From Aureimonas glaciei (GTDB lineage: Bacteria > Pseudomonadota > Alphaproteobacteria > Rhizobiales > Rhizobiaceae), in assembly GCF_014643375.1 (NCBI RefSeq), contig NZ_BMJJ01000001.1, forward strand, positions 577,782 through 641,781: a stretch of 64,000 nucleotides of DNA. Reading direction: 5' to 3'. The position numbers were made by a program, and so were the translations under genes. Under the pieces are notes generated by a model. The model worked only from the letters and a program-made list of their open reading frames with translations. It was not told the origin of the DNA and searched no databases. Each line of letters starts with the position of its first letter. Positions within the stretch are counted from its first letter, which is position 1. Shown here in pieces: positions 9,598-18,811 of the stretch.

Positions 9598-9749
9598 TAG
9601 TCATCCCGGACTTGATCCGGGACCCATGCCGAGGCGTTGTCATTGCCAAATCATGTCAGGATGGGGCCACGGTCAGGATGGTAGTGTCCATCGTCCTCGA
9701 TCGCGTTCAGCGGTTTGGCATGGTTCCCGGATCAAGTCCGGGATGACTA
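9598..9749. repeat. MITE-like element with 33-bp inverted repeats
   Basis: Two arms, 9598-9630 and 9717-9749, are inverted copies differing at one position, separated by 86 bp. Each arm also holds its own small palindrome, CCCGGA-cttga-TCCGGG. The unit reading TCATCCCGGACTTGATCCGG is familiar as a dispersed intergenic repeat in alphaproteobacterial genomes. No transposase gene is present, so this is either a non-autonomous element or a dispersed palindromic repeat present twice. It fills the centre of the 510-bp gap between the aminopeptidase gene and the marR gene; the rest of that gap shows no gene. Confidence 0.85.
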
Positions 9750-9943
9750 ATTTCAATCGTCTGCGCCACTGTTTCCAGCGTGTGACTTCGTCGCCGCGGA
9801 TAGCGCCGGGAGAACATGGGAGTCCTTTCCACAATCTTCGGCGCGACGACCCAAATCCGGAGCGCCGCGAGATTTGAAGAATGGGGCCTACTTCGGAGAG
9901 GGTTCGATACGGTTCCGAAACGATCCTGTGCTAGGGTCGTCTC

Positions 9944-10294
9944 ATGGGCATCGACCTCAGACCCGCACAAGCGCTCCGGCTGCTGCATCAGACAGCCCTC
10001 GATCAGGCGCGCGAGGACGCGCCCGATCTCACGCTGCGCCAGACGGCGATCCTCCTCACCATCTATCTCGAACCGCCGCCGCACACCGTTCGCGGCCTGG
10101 CCGCGCGGTTGACCGTGACCAAGCCGGTGATTACGAGGGCGCTCGACACAATGGGCGGCTACGGCCTCGTCGAGCGCCGCCGCGACACGGCCGACCGGCG
10201 CAACGTGCTGATCAAGCGCACCGTCGCCGGCAGCCTCTACGTTTCCAAGATGGCCGACCGGCTGGTCGAAAAAGCCGGAGAACTGGCACCATGA
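9944..10294 (+). CDS. MarR-family winged-helix regulator
   Basis: Small DNA-binding protein of 116 residues with a MarR-type winged helix: TLRQTAILLTIYLEPPPHTVRGLAARLTV, the recognition helix TKPVITRALDTMGGYGLVER, and the wing RRRDTADRRNVLIKRT. It is shorter than usual MarR proteins (about 140), with reduced N-terminal dimerisation helices. Its TGA stop overlaps the ATG of the following NlpC/P60 gene (ATGA at 10291-10294), so the two are almost certainly co-translated. The ligand is unknown. Confidence 0.85.
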   Translation: MGIDLRPAQALRLLHQTALDQAREDAPDLTLRQTAILLTIYLEPPPHTVRGLAARLTVTKPVITRALDTMGGYGLVERRRDTADRRNVLIKRTVAGSLYVSKMADRLVEKAGELAP

Positions 10295-11145
10295 CCCTCG
10301 ATCCCCGCCTCAACGCCTTTCGCCCCGACCTCGCCGACCGTCGCCTCGAGGGCCAGGTCGAGGCCCGCCATTTCGTCGACGGCCGGCCGGAGCGCGTGAC
10401 GGTTTCGTCGGCAGCGCTCCGCCGCGAACCGCGACCGGATGCGGCGCAGGAGACCGAGGCGCTGTTCGGCGAAGACGTCTTGGTGTTCGAGACGACGGAG
10501 GAGGGCTGGTCCTGGGTCCAGCTCCAGGCCGATTCCTATGTCGGTTGGATCGCGTCAGCGGCGCTCGGTCCGCGCGGCGACGGGCCGACGCACCTTATCG
10601 CCGTACCGCGCACGTTGCTCTTCCCCGGCCCCGACATCAAGCTGCCGCCGCTGATGGGCCTGCCGATGGGCGCGCTGGTGACGGTGACTGGCGAGGCCGA
10701 GGACCGCAACGCCCGCTACGGCCTGACGACGCCCACCGGGGCCGTCGTCACCCAGCATTTGGCGCCCTTCGGCGGGGCAGCGGACAATTTCGTCACCGTG
10801 GCCGAACAGTTTCTCGGCGTCCCCTATCTCTGGGGCGGCAAGACGACGCTCGGCATCGACTGTTCGGGCCTGGTGCAGGTGGCGCTCGCCATGGCCGGCA
10901 TCGCGGCGCCGCGCGATACCGACATGCAGGAGCGCGCGCTCGGCACCCGCCTCGCCGGCATCGAGCCGCTCAGGCGCGGCGACCTCGTCTTCTGGAAGGG
11001 CCATGTCGGCATCATGCTGGATGGGCAGATTCTGCTGCACGCCAATGCGCATCACATGATGACCGCGCGCGAACCGCTGTCGGAGGCCATCGCGCGGACG
11101 GCCGCCCGTGGCTCTGCCGTCACCAGCATAAGGCGGCTGGGCTAA
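10291..11145 (+). CDS. NlpC/P60-family peptidoglycan or peptide hydrolase with SH3b-like region
   Basis: Cysteine peptidase of the NlpC/P60 class, which cuts amide bonds in peptidoglycan stem peptides or free murein peptides. The 284-residue protein has bacterial SH3-like segments at about 40-160 (GWSWVQLQADSYVGWI) and a C-terminal catalytic domain with IDCSGLVQVAL (Cys191), GHVGIML (His238) and a third polar residue near His250. No signal peptide is visible, so it may act on recycled muropeptides in the cytoplasm, as in the YkfC-like group. Translation is coupled to the MarR gene. Confidence 0.88.
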   Translation: MTLDPRLNAFRPDLADRRLEGQVEARHFVDGRPERVTVSSAALRREPRPDAAQETEALFGEDVLVFETTEEGWSWVQLQADSYVGWIASAALGPRGDGPTHLIAVPRTLLFPGPDIKLPPLMGLPMGALVTVTGEAEDRNARYGLTTPTGAVVTQHLAPFGGAADNFVTVAEQFLGVPYLWGGKTTLGIDCSGLVQVALAMAGIAAPRDTDMQERALGTRLAGIEPLRRGDLVFWKGHVGIMLDGQILLHANAHHMMTAREPLSEAIARTAARGSAVTSIRRLG

Positions 11146-11163
11146 GCCAGCCGCCAAGCGGGT

Positions 11164-12105
11164 TCAGTAGCCGGCCTGCCGGTCGACGAGGTGCTGGAGT
11201 TCTTCGCCGCGTTCGAAAGCGTCGATCTGGGCGAGGATCTGCGGCACCAGGGCTTGGGCATTGGAGGTCGCGGCGGCATGCGGGGTGACGAAGACCCGCG
11301 GATGCTTCCACAGCCGGCTCGACGCCGGCAGCGGCTCGGTCTCGAACACGTCGAGCGAGGCTTCCATCAGCGTCTCGTCGTCGAGCGCCTTGAGGATCGC
11401 GGATTCCACCTGCAGCCCGCCGCGGCCGGCATTGATCAGCACCGGCCCGCCGATCGGCGTGCGGTGCTTCAGCCGCGAGAACAGGCCGGTGTCGAGAATG
11501 CCGTGCGTCTCCGGCGTGATCGGCAGGAGCACGACGAGGATGTCGGTGCGGGCGAGGAAGGGATCGAGCCCGGAGGCCCCATAAAAGCTCTCGACGCCGG
11601 CGACGGTCTTTTCCGTCCGCGACCAGCCGACGATGTTGAAGCCGAGCACGCCGAGTTTTTGGGCGGCATCGCGGCCGAGTTCGCCGAGGCCCATGATGCC
11701 GACGGTCATCTCGTGCGCCGCCGGCTGCACCCGGTCGTGCCAGAGGCCGGCGGCCTGCTGGGCGCGATAGGCCATGCCGCGGCGGAAATGGTCGAGCACC
11801 CGCCAGACAACGTACTCGCTCATCCGCGCCGTCAGGTCGTCCGCCACGATGCGCACGATCGGCACGTCCGGCAGATGCGGGTCGCGCAGGATATGGTCGA
11901 CGCCGGCGCCGATGGAGAAGATCGCCTTGAGGTTCGGTAGGCCGGCCAGCACGCCCGGCTTCTGCTTCCAGACGATGGCGTAGTCGACGGAGGCGTCGTT
12001 GGCACTGTTCGGCTCGAGGATGACGGCGCGCCGCGGCGCCCGTTCCTGCAGGGCGTTGAGCCATTCGGTCGGCTGGAAGCCGGTGACGGAGAGGAGGATC
12101 GTCAC
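11164..12105 (-). CDS. ghrA: GhrA-type glyoxylate/hydroxypyruvate reductase
   Basis: NAD(P)H-dependent D-2-hydroxyacid dehydrogenase, likely reducing glyoxylate and hydroxypyruvate. With GTG 12105 as start (AAGGA about 10 nt upstream) the protein has 313 residues, matching the usual GhrA length; a longer GTG start at 12144 is less likely. The nucleotide-binding loop GIMGLGELGRDAA is present, followed by the catalytic Arg (INAGRGG), Glu (DVFETEPL) and His (TPHAAA). It is the last gene of the minus-strand run that includes the Nudix and ABC ATPase genes, 63 nt after the Nudix gene. Confidence 0.86.
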   Translation of the reverse strand: MTILLSVTGFQPTEWLNALQERAPRRAVILEPNSANDASVDYAIVWKQKPGVLAGLPNLKAIFSIGAGVDHILRDPHLPDVPIVRIVADDLTARMSEYVVWRVLDHFRRGMAYRAQQAAGLWHDRVQPAAHEMTVGIMGLGELGRDAAQKLGVLGFNIVGWSRTEKTVAGVESFYGASGLDPFLARTDILVVLLPITPETHGILDTGLFSRLKHRTPIGGPVLINAGRGGLQVESAILKALDDETLMEASLDVFETEPLPASSRLWKHPRVFVTPHAAATSNAQALVPQILAQIDAFERGEELQHLVDRQAGY

Positions 12106-12168
12106 GCTATCGGTCCTTATGCGGCAGGAGAGGCTTTCCGCCACGGGGCGGAGCGGCGGCCCAAAACG

Positions 12169-12849
12169 TCAGGCCGCAACCTCGTCCTTGTCGGCATTTT
12201 CCGAGGCGATCGCAAGCGTCGTCGCCCGCGCCCGGCCCTTGCGCGCGAACCAGTGGGTGCAGGCGATGAGAAAACCGTTCTCGACCCGGCCCTCGTCCAC
12301 CGCCGCGATCAGCGCGTCGGCCGGCGCCGCGATCGGGCGGATGTCCTCGTGCTCGTCGGCAAGGCCCGCCCGGGTCGCGAGCGTCGAGGCGTCGACGATG
12401 GCGAGGAACACATAGGCGTATTCGTCAGTGAGACCGGGCGAGGGGAGCATGGTGAAGCAGCGCTCGACGGCGTGGGCGACGAGGCCGGTCTCTTCCGTCA
12501 ACTCGCGCATGGCCGCCGCTTCCGGCGTCTCGCCGTCGTCGACGAGCCCCGCCGGCATTTCCAGCGGCGCGGCGTTCGCCGTCTTCAGCGCGGCACCGAT
12601 GCGGAACTGCCGGATCACCACGATCTTGTCGAGGACGGGGTCGTAGGGAATGACGACGACCACGGAGCCGGTGCTGATCAGTTCGCGCCGCAGCGGCCCG
12701 ATGATCGTTTCGCCGTCGAGCGAGGCATGCGTCAGCGTCACCGCCTCGAACGGACGAAAACCGTCGCAGAGGCGCTCGCGTTTCGTCAGCGTGACGTCGA
12801 CTGGCTGGTCGGCGAGGACGTCGCGGTAGTGGCCATGGCTCATGGTCAT
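12169..12849 (-). CDS. Nudix hydrolase, ADP-ribose pyrophosphatase type
   Basis: Hydrolyses nucleoside-diphosphate-X compounds, most likely ADP-ribose to AMP and ribose-5-phosphate. The 226-residue protein has a complete Nudix box at about 101-123 (GLVDDGETPEAAAMRELTEE then TGL) with the RELTEE metal-binding helix. The conserved EMPAG just before it and the preceding VIRQFR strand are typical of the NudF/ADPRase subgroup. Its start overlaps the stop of the ABC ATPase gene (ATGA), so it is expressed with the transporter. Confidence 0.88.
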   Translation of the reverse strand: MTMSHGHYRDVLADQPVDVTLTKRERLCDGFRPFEAVTLTHASLDGETIIGPLRRELISTGSVVVVIPYDPVLDKIVVIRQFRIGAALKTANAAPLEMPAGLVDDGETPEAAAMRELTEETGLVAHAVERCFTMLPSPGLTDEYAYVFLAIVDASTLATRAGLADEHEDIRPIAAPADALIAAVDEGRVENGFLIACTHWFARKGRARATTLAIASENADKDEVAA

Positions 12850-14564
12850 TGCTGCGCGATGTCCGTCGGGGCGGTGGCGATGTCGAAGGCGGCGGCCATC
12901 AGCGCCTTGGTGTAGTCGGTCTGCGGCCGCTCGAAGATCTCGACGGCCGGTCCGCGCTCCATGACGACGCCGTTGCGCATGACGATCACCTCGTTGGCGA
13001 GCGCCCTCACCACCTTCAGGTCATGGCTGATGAAGAGATAAGCGAGGTCGTGCTTCTTCTGCAGGTCGCGCAGGAGGTCGACCACCTGCGCCTGCACGCT
13101 CATGTCGAGCGCCGAGGTCGGCTCGTCCAGCATGACGAAACGCGGGTTCAGCACCATGGCGCGGGCGATGGCGACGCGCTGGCGCTGGCCGCCGGAAAAC
13201 TCGTGCGGGTAGCGGAAGCGCGTGGCCGGATCGAGCCCGACCTCGTTCAGCGCCGCGACGACACGGTCGTCGCGCTCGCTCGCCCGCAGCTTCGGCTCGT
13301 GCACGGCCAGCCCCTCGGCGATGATGTCGGCGATGGTCATGCGCGGCGACAGCGAGCCGAACGGGTCCTGGAAGACGATCTGGATCTTTCGCCGCAGGGG
13401 CCGCATGGCGGCGAAGGAGCGGGTGTCGATCGGCTCGCCATCGAAGCGGATCGCTCCCTTCGAGGAGATCATCCGCGAGAGGGCAAGGCCGAGCGTCGTC
13501 TTGCCCGAGCCGGATTCGCCGACGATGCCGACGGTCTGCCCGGCCCGCAGCGTGATGTCGACGCCGTCGACGGCCTTGATGTGATCGGTCGTGCGGCGCA
13601 GGAAGCCGGTCTTCACCGGGAACCAGACCTTCAGATCTTTCGCCTCCATCACGACGGGCGCGTTGAGATTGGCGGGCGGCGGCGATCCCTTCGGCTCGGC
13701 GGCGAGGAGATGGCGGGTGTAATGGTGCTGCGGATTGGCAAAGATCTCCTCGGTCGGGCCGGTCTCGACGATCTTGCCGCGGTACATCACGCAGACGCGG
13801 TCGGCGATTTTGCGGACGATGCCGAGGTCGTGGGTGATGAACAGCATGGCCATCTGGCGCTTCTGCTGCTGCACCTTCAACAGTTCGAGGATCTGCGCCT
13901 GCACGGTGACGTCGAGCGCCGTCGTCGGCTCGTCGGCGATGAGGAGGTCGGGCTCGTTGGCGAGCGCCATCGCGATCATCACGCGCTGCCGCTGGCCGCC
14001 GGAGAGCTGGTGCGGATAGGCGCCCAGGCGCTTCTCCGGATCGCGGATGCCGACCTGGTGCAGGAGTTCCAGCGTGCGCCGGTTCGCCTCCTTGTCGGAG
14101 ACGCCGCGGTGGATCTTCAGGACCTCGCCCACCTGCCGCTCGATGGTGTGCAGCGGGTTCAGCGAGGACATCGGCTCCTGAAAAATCATCGAAATCTTGT
14201 TGCCGCGGACTTTTCGGAGGTCCGCCTCGTCGTCGTCGATCAGATTCTCGCCGCGATAGTAGACCGCGCCGCCGGGATGGCTCGCGGTCGGATAGGGCAG
14301 GAGTTTCAGGATCGACAGCGCCGAGACCGACTTGCCCGATCCACTCTCGCCGACGAGCGCCAGTGTCTCGCCCTTGTCGATGTGGAAGGAGACGTCGTCG
14401 ACGGCCAGACTCGTGCGGCCGTTCTGGTGGAAGGCGACCTTCAGCCCCTGCACGGAGAGGAGCGCGCCTTCCGGCAGCTCCGGGCGTGCCGGGGCGACCG
14501 GAGAGGCGGGGTGCTGAGGCGCGGCGGCCCTGGCGGGGGCGGCGGGCGGGGCGGATCGGCTCAT
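12846..14564 (-). CDS. yejF: YejF-type double ATP-binding protein of a peptide ABC importer
   Basis: Fused ATPase of 572 residues that drives peptide or microcin-C-like import. Both halves are complete. The first has Walker A GESGSGKS (72-79), [16 protein letters not shown] and DEPTTALD; the second has Walker A GESGSGKT (349-356), [15 protein letters not shown] and DEPTSALD. The oligopeptide-family C-terminal region ([21 protein letters not shown]) follows each half. The N-terminus is an Ala/Pro-rich spacer of about 35 residues. Its permease partners lie upstream at 16382-18722, separated by a CDF exporter and a toxin/antitoxin pair. The start overlaps the CDF gene stop by 4 nt. Confidence 0.92.
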   Translation of the reverse strand: MSRSAPPAAPARAAAPQHPASPVAPARPELPEGALLSVQGLKVAFHQNGRTSLAVDDVSFHIDKGETLALVGESGSGKSVSALSILKLLPYPTASHPGGAVYYRGENLIDDDEADLRKVRGNKISMIFQEPMSSLNPLHTIERQVGEVLKIHRGVSDKEANRRTLELLHQVGIRDPEKRLGAYPHQLSGGQRQRVMIAMALANEPDLLIADEPTTALDVTVQAQILELLKVQQQKRQMAMLFITHDLGIVRKIADRVCVMYRGKIVETGPTEEIFANPQHHYTRHLLAAEPKGSPPPANLNAPVVMEAKDLKVWFPVKTGFLRRTTDHIKAVDGVDITLRAGQTVGIVGESGSGKTTLGLALSRMISSKGAIRFDGEPIDTRSFAAMRPLRRKIQIVFQDPFGSLSPRMTIADIIAEGLAVHEPKLRASERDDRVVAALNEVGLDPATRFRYPHEFSGGQRQRVAIARAMVLNPRFVMLDEPTSALDMSVQAQVVDLLRDLQKKHDLAYLFISHDLKVVRALANEVIVMRNGVVMERGPAVEIFERPQTDYTKALMAAAFDIATAPTDIAQQ

Positions 14565-15658
14565 AGATGGGCTCCCAGCGGTCGGCTTGGATGGTCGTGG
14601 TGGTCGGCGCTCTGGCGGGCGGATGCCCCGGCGCCGGGCCCCGCAGGGTCCGTCCGCCCATGCTCATGCGGGTGGTCATGGGCATGATCGGCGGCATTAT
14701 CGTGGTCGTGGTCGTGGTCGTGGTCGTGAGCGTGACCGTTGTGACCGGCCCGGTCGGCGCAGGCGTCATGCTCGATCTCGACGGTCACATGGTCGATGGC
14801 AAAGCGCGTCGCCATCTCTCGCTTGATCGACCGGACGATGCCGGCCGGTTCCGCGTGGTCGGCGATCCGCGCGTGCAGCGTCGCGGCGCGGCGCTTCGGC
14901 GTGATCGCCCAGAGATGGACGTGGTGGATGTCGACCACGCCGGGGATCGCGGCGAGGTGCGGGCCGACCTCAGCGCTGTCGAGGCCCTTCGGCGTGCCCT
15001 CCAGCAGGATGTGGCCGGAAGCGCGCACGAGGCCATAGGCATTGCCGAGGATGAGCACGGCGACCAGCACCGACAGGATCGGATCGATCGGCATCCAGCC
15101 GGAGATGAGGATCACCAGCGAAGCGGCGATGGCCGCGACCGAGCCGAGCAGGTCGCCGGCGACATGCAGCAGCGCGCCGCGCATGTTGAGATCCTCACGG
15201 TCGCCGCCGTGCAGAACGAGGAAGGCGGCGATGTTGACGAGAAGACCGCCGACCGCCACCGCCAGCATCGGCCCGCCCAAGATCTCGACCGGCTCCGACA
15301 GGCGGCGCCAGGCCTCGACGGCGATGAAGATCGCGATGCCGAAGAGGATGAGGCCGTTGGAATAGGCGACGAGGATCTGGAACCGGTCGTAGCCGTAGCT
15401 GCGCTTGGCGTCCGCCGGCCGCCGCGCGAGGCGCATGGCGAAAAGCGCGAGCGACAGGCCGGCGAAATCGACGAACATGTGCCCGGCATCCGCGAGCAGC
15501 GCCAGCGAGCCCGAGATCAGGCCGCCGGCGATCTCCGCCAACATGAAGCCGCCCGTCAGCGCCGCCGCCCAGATCAGCCGCTTCTCGCTGGCATGGCCGG
15601 CATGGTCGTGGTCGTCATGCGCGGCGCCGGGGGCGTGGGAATGGGCGGTCATGGCCAT
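14561..15658 (-). CDS. Cation diffusion facilitator (Zn/Co/Cd exporter, CzcD/ZitB type)
   Basis: Inner-membrane proton/metal antiporter that exports divalent cations. The 365-residue protein has His-rich ends: the N-terminus AHSHAPGAAHDDHDHAGH and a C-terminal tract of alternating His-Asp. Six membrane helices lie between, carrying the zinc-site residues in LLADAGHMFVDFAGL (helix II) and LLHVAGDLLGS (helix V). The cytoplasmic C-terminal domain includes VVDIHHVHLWAITPKR. It sits inside a peptide-importer gene cluster and overlaps yejF by 4 nt, so it may share its transcript; the functional link is unclear. Confidence 0.92.
   Translation of the reverse strand: MAMTAHSHAPGAAHDDHDHAGHASEKRLIWAAALTGGFMLAEIAGGLISGSLALLADAGHMFVDFAGLSLALFAMRLARRPADAKRSYGYDRFQILVAYSNGLILFGIAIFIAVEAWRRLSEPVEILGGPMLAVAVGGLLVNIAAFLVLHGGDREDLNMRGALLHVAGDLLGSVAAIAASLVILISGWMPIDPILSVLVAVLILGNAYGLVRASGHILLEGTPKGLDSAEVGPHLAAIPGVVDIHHVHLWAITPKRRAATLHARIADHAEPAGIVRSIKREMATRFAIDHVTVEIEHDACADRAGHNGHAHDHDHDHDHDNAADHAHDHPHEHGRTDPAGPGAGASARQSADHHDHPSRPLGAHL
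14701..14728. repeat. Short tandem hexanucleotide repeat in the CDF gene
   Basis: About four and a half copies of cgtggt read in tandem on the plus strand. On the coding (minus) strand they specify the alternating His-Asp tract of the CDF protein tail. Such a tract could change length by slippage in whole His-Asp units without shifting the frame. Confidence 0.8.
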
Positions 15659-15694
15659 AAGTCCAGGTTGCCGGCGGCATTGTTCGTCTTGCGG

Positions 15695-16138
15695 TCAAGC
15701 ATGCGGCCAGCCCTCCAACCTGTCGATATCTGGGTCATCGACCGAAATGCGCTGAAGTCCCGGTGGAACTCGCAAGCGTTTGTCCGATGAAATCAAGACG
15801 CTGCATTTCGCCGAGAGTGCCGTCGCCACATGGATGCTGTCAGGAAGTTTGCCGTTCAGGGCGACACGCAGTTTTGCGCTTTCCCGAAGAAGCGGCAGAT
15901 CGATCGGCCGGACGTCCAAGAAGCGATCTTCGTGCAAGAGTTCTTCGTAGAGCGTGATCAGCCAGTCCTGCTTCTCTTTCATGGGGCGAACCAGCACCTC
16001 CGCTAAGGTGATCTGGCTGGTGACGAACTGGCACATCCCCTTCTCCAACTTCTCGAAGACGGAGCGGAGACCCACATGCTGTTCCTCGACAAAGGCGATG
16101 ATCGCGTTGGTATCGAGATAGAGTCGTGGCGATCTCAA
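15695..16138 (-). CDS. PIN-domain toxin (VapC-like RNase)
   Basis: Probable type II toxin, a metal-dependent RNase. Read from a TTG at 16138 the protein has 147 residues and keeps all four acidic PIN residues: Asp9 (LYLDTNAI), Glu47 (TLAEVLV), Asp100 (LPDSIHVATAL) and Asp119 (ISSDKRL). The TTG overlaps the stop of the upstream small gene (TTGA), the usual coupled antitoxin-toxin arrangement. A longer reading to 16216 gives an Arg/Gly-rich N-terminus unlike PIN proteins and runs through the antitoxin gene, so it was not used. No ATG fits; the start is inferred. Confidence 0.82.
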   Translation of the reverse strand: MRSPRLYLDTNAIIAFVEEQHVGLRSVFEKLEKGMCQFVTSQITLAEVLVRPMKEKQDWLITLYEELLHEDRFLDVRPIDLPLLRESAKLRVALNGKLPDSIHVATALSAKCSVLISSDKRLRVPPGLQRISVDDPDIDRLEGWPHA

Positions 16139-16368
16139 TCCCACTCGTCCCTGAGCGCGCGGATGCGCGCCACGGCCTCCTCGGTCGTCGTCCCCAGATG
16201 GCTCGCCGCGCCCCAATAGCGCAGATATCTGGGCTCTTTGTCGGCCTGCTCAGGTATTTCCTCGACTGTAATCCGCACTCGGTGCGTGGGATCGATGTTC
16301 CTACGCACGCTCGCCGGAAGCTCTCCAGCCGGGAAATCGTCGATAATGAACTTCGTTGCCTCGCTCAT
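16135..16368 (-). CDS. Putative antitoxin partner of the PIN toxin
   Basis: Small 77-residue protein placed immediately upstream of, and overlapping, the PIN toxin gene. GGGGAGG precedes its ATG. No standard DNA-binding fold is obvious. The middle reads HRVRITVEEIPEQ and the C-terminal half ends in TTEEAVARIRALRDEWD, an amphipathic acidic tail of the kind that wraps PIN toxins. The antitoxin role is inferred from position and size. It begins 13 nt after the permease stop codon. Confidence 0.7.
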   Translation of the reverse strand: MSEATKFIIDDFPAGELPASVRRNIDPTHRVRITVEEIPEQADKEPRYLRYWGAASHLGTTTEEAVARIRALRDEWD

Positions 16369-16381
16369 ACCCCTCCCCAAT

Positions 16382-17632
16382 TCACCGAAAGCTCTTCCTC
16401 GGATCGAACGCGTCGCGCACGGCCTCGCCGATGAAGACGAGCAGCGACAGCATCAGGGAGAGTACCACGAAACCGGAGATGCCGAGCCAGGGCGCCTGCA
16501 GGTTGTTCTTGCCCTGGGCCAGCAGTTCGCCGAGCGAGGGCGAGCCCGGGGGCAGGCCGAAGCCGAGGAAGTCAAGCGAGGTGAGGGTGGTGATCGAGCC
16601 GTTCAGGATGAAGGGCAGGAAGGTCAGCGTCGCCACGGTCGCGTTCGGCAACAAGTGGCGGACCATGATCGTCCAGTCGCCGACGCCGAGCGCGCGCGCC
16701 GCCGTCACATACTCGAAATTGCGTGCCCGCAAGAACTCCGCGCGGACGACACCGACGAAGGAGACCCAGGAGAACAGGAGCATGATGCCCAGAAGGATCC
16801 AGAAGCCCGGCGGCAGGATGGCGGCGATGATGAGCAGCAGGTACAGCACCGGGATCGAGGTCCAGATCTCGATGAAGCGCTGGAACAGAAGATCCACCCA
16901 ACCGCCGAAATAGCCCTGCACCGCGCCGGCCGCGACGCCGATGACGGCCGAGAGGCCGGTCAGGATCAGGCCGAACAGGACGGAGATGCGAAAGCCGTAG
17001 ATCAGGCGCGACAGCACGTCGCGCGCCTGGTCGTCGGTGCCGAGCCAGTTCATGTTGCCGAAGGTGCAGTTCGGGTCGTCGACGCCCAGCGGATACTGGA
17101 CGCAGCGCTCCTCCTTGGTGAACATCCAGGAGGGGGCCGAGGGGGCCGGCGTCGGGATCTCGTTGTTGACGGTGCGATAGGAATAGCGGATCGGCGGCCA
17201 GATCATCCAGCCATTGCCGCGGATCTCCTCCTGCACGAAGGGGTCGCGGTAGTCGGTGACCGGCAGGAAGCCGCCAAAGATCTCCTCTGGATAGTCCTTG
17301 AAGATCGGCGCGTAGTACTCGCCCTTGTATTCGACGAGCAGCGGCTTGTCGTTGGCGACGAACTCCGCCCCGAGGGTGCCGAAGAACAGGAACAGGAAGA
17401 TCCAGAACGACCAGACGCCGCGGCGGTTGGCGCGAAAGTTCTGCAGGCGGCGCTGGTTCAGCGGCGACAGCCGGCTGCGCACGACCTGGGCGGAGGGCGC
17501 CATCTGCGCGGTGCCCGCGGTGTCGATCGACGCATCCTCGCGCGCCTCGACGGCGGTGGGAACGGCGGACGCGGTGCCGGCGATCTCCTGTGCGGCATCC
17601 GCGGGCGGCTGGTTGTTGCGGGGCGTATCCAT
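16382..17632 (-). CDS. yejE: YejE-type ABC permease
   Basis: Inner-membrane permease of a peptide/nickel-class ABC importer. The 416-residue protein has a cytoplasmic N-terminal extension, then the first helix (VWSFWIFLFLFFGTLGAEF). A large periplasmic segment follows with the YejE-specific signature KPLLVEYKGEYYAPIFKDYP. Five more helices form the BPD permease core, with the EAA-like loop EFLRARNFEYVTAARALGVG. The C-terminus ends GEAVRDAFDPRKSFR. Only one base separates it from yejB, so translation is likely coupled. Confidence 0.92.
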   Translation of the reverse strand: MDTPRNNQPPADAAQEIAGTASAVPTAVEAREDASIDTAGTAQMAPSAQVVRSRLSPLNQRRLQNFRANRRGVWSFWIFLFLFFGTLGAEFVANDKPLLVEYKGEYYAPIFKDYPEEIFGGFLPVTDYRDPFVQEEIRGNGWMIWPPIRYSYRTVNNEIPTPAPSAPSWMFTKEERCVQYPLGVDDPNCTFGNMNWLGTDDQARDVLSRLIYGFRISVLFGLILTGLSAVIGVAAGAVQGYFGGWVDLLFQRFIEIWTSIPVLYLLLIIAAILPPGFWILLGIMLLFSWVSFVGVVRAEFLRARNFEYVTAARALGVGDWTIMVRHLLPNATVATLTFLPFILNGSITTLTSLDFLGFGLPPGSPSLGELLAQGKNNLQAPWLGISGFVVLSLMLSLLVFIGEAVRDAFDPRKSFR

Positions 17633-17633
17633 C

Positions 17634-18722
17634 TCAGACCTCCCGCTTCTCGAAATCGATGCGCGGATCGATCCAGGTATAGGTGAGGTCGGAGATGAGC
17701 GCCGTCACGAGGCCGATCAGCGAGAAGATGTAGAGGGTGGCAAACACCACGGGATAGTCGCGCTTGTAGATGGATTCGAAGCCGAGGAGGCCGAGCCCGT
17801 CGAGCGAGAAGATCGTCTCGATCAGGAGCGAGCCGGCGAAGAAGGCCGAGATGAAGGCGCCGGGAAAACCGGCGACGATGATCAGCATGGCGTTGCGGAA
17901 GACGTGGCCGTAGAGGATCTTGTTCTCGGTCAGGCCCTTGGCCCGGGCCGTCGTGACATACTGCTTGCGGATCTCCTCCAGGAACGAGTTCTTGGTGAGG
18001 AGCGTCGTGGTGGCGAAGGCCGAGAGCGACAGCGCGATCAGGGGCAGCGTCAGGTGCCAGAAATAGTCGGCGATCTTTTCCGGCCAGGACATCTGCGAAA
18101 AATTGTCGGAGGTCAGGCCGCGCAAGGGAAAAAGATCCCAGAACGAGCCGCCGGCGAACAGGACGATCAAGAGGATGGCGAAGAGGAAGCCCGGAATGGC
18201 ATAGGCGACGATGATGACGCCCGAGGTCCAGGTGTCGAAGCTCGACCCGTCCTTCAGCGCCTTGCGGATGCCGAGCGGGATCGAGATGCCGTAGGACAGG
18301 AGCGTGATCCAGAGCCCGAGCGAGATCGACACCGGCATCTTCTCGACGATCAGGTCGAGCACGGAGACCGAGCGGAAATAGCTCTCGCCGAACTGGAAGC
18401 GGCTGTAGTCCCAGATCATCTTGCCGAAGCGTTCGAGCGGCGGCTTGTCGAAGCCGAACTGCTCCTCGAGCTTCTTGATGAAGGCGGGATCGAGCCCCTG
18501 GGCGCCGCGATAGCCGGAGTTCTCCGAGCTTCCCTGGCCGCCGAAATCGCTGGACGCGCCGCCGATGCGGTCGGCGCCGTTGCTGCCCTGGCCCTGCAGG
18601 TTGGCGATCACCTGCTCCACCGGTCCGCCGGGCGCGAACTGGATGACGGCGAAGGAGATGGCCATGATTCCGAGCAGCGTCGGGATCATCAGCAAAAGCC
18701 GTCGAAGGATGTAGGCGCCCAT
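17634..18722 (-). CDS. yejB: YejB-type ABC permease
   Basis: Partner permease of YejE. The 362-residue protein opens with [20 protein letters not shown], the classic DppB-like first helix followed by [13 protein letters not shown]. It carries the long Gly/Ser-rich periplasmic insert (about 42-80) that marks YejB, then five further helices with the EAA loop [17 protein letters not shown]. The upstream solute-binding protein gene ends 89 nt before it. Confidence 0.93.
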   Translation of the reverse strand: MGAYILRRLLLMIPTLLGIMAISFAVIQFAPGGPVEQVIANLQGQGSNGADRIGGASSDFGGQGSSENSGYRGAQGLDPAFIKKLEEQFGFDKPPLERFGKMIWDYSRFQFGESYFRSVSVLDLIVEKMPVSISLGLWITLLSYGISIPLGIRKALKDGSSFDTWTSGVIIVAYAIPGFLFAILLIVLFAGGSFWDLFPLRGLTSDNFSQMSWPEKIADYFWHLTLPLIALSLSAFATTTLLTKNSFLEEIRKQYVTTARAKGLTENKILYGHVFRNAMLIIVAGFPGAFISAFFAGSLLIETIFSLDGLGLLGFESIYKRDYPVVFATLYIFSLIGLVTALISDLTYTWIDPRIDFEKREV

Positions 18723-18811
18723 GAAAACTCGTCACCCTGGTTTGGCCTCCGCGAGGGCGCGGCGGCCATACGTCTATGCGCCCGCGGCGGCCTTGCGGCC
18801 CGAACGGCGCC

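Noticed and set aside
13021-14769. Alternative minus-strand frame through the yejF region beginning with a run of Thr
   Set aside because: It is a frame-shifted shadow of the ABC ATPase and the His-Asp repeat of the CDF gene; the ATPase frame has both Walker A motifs.
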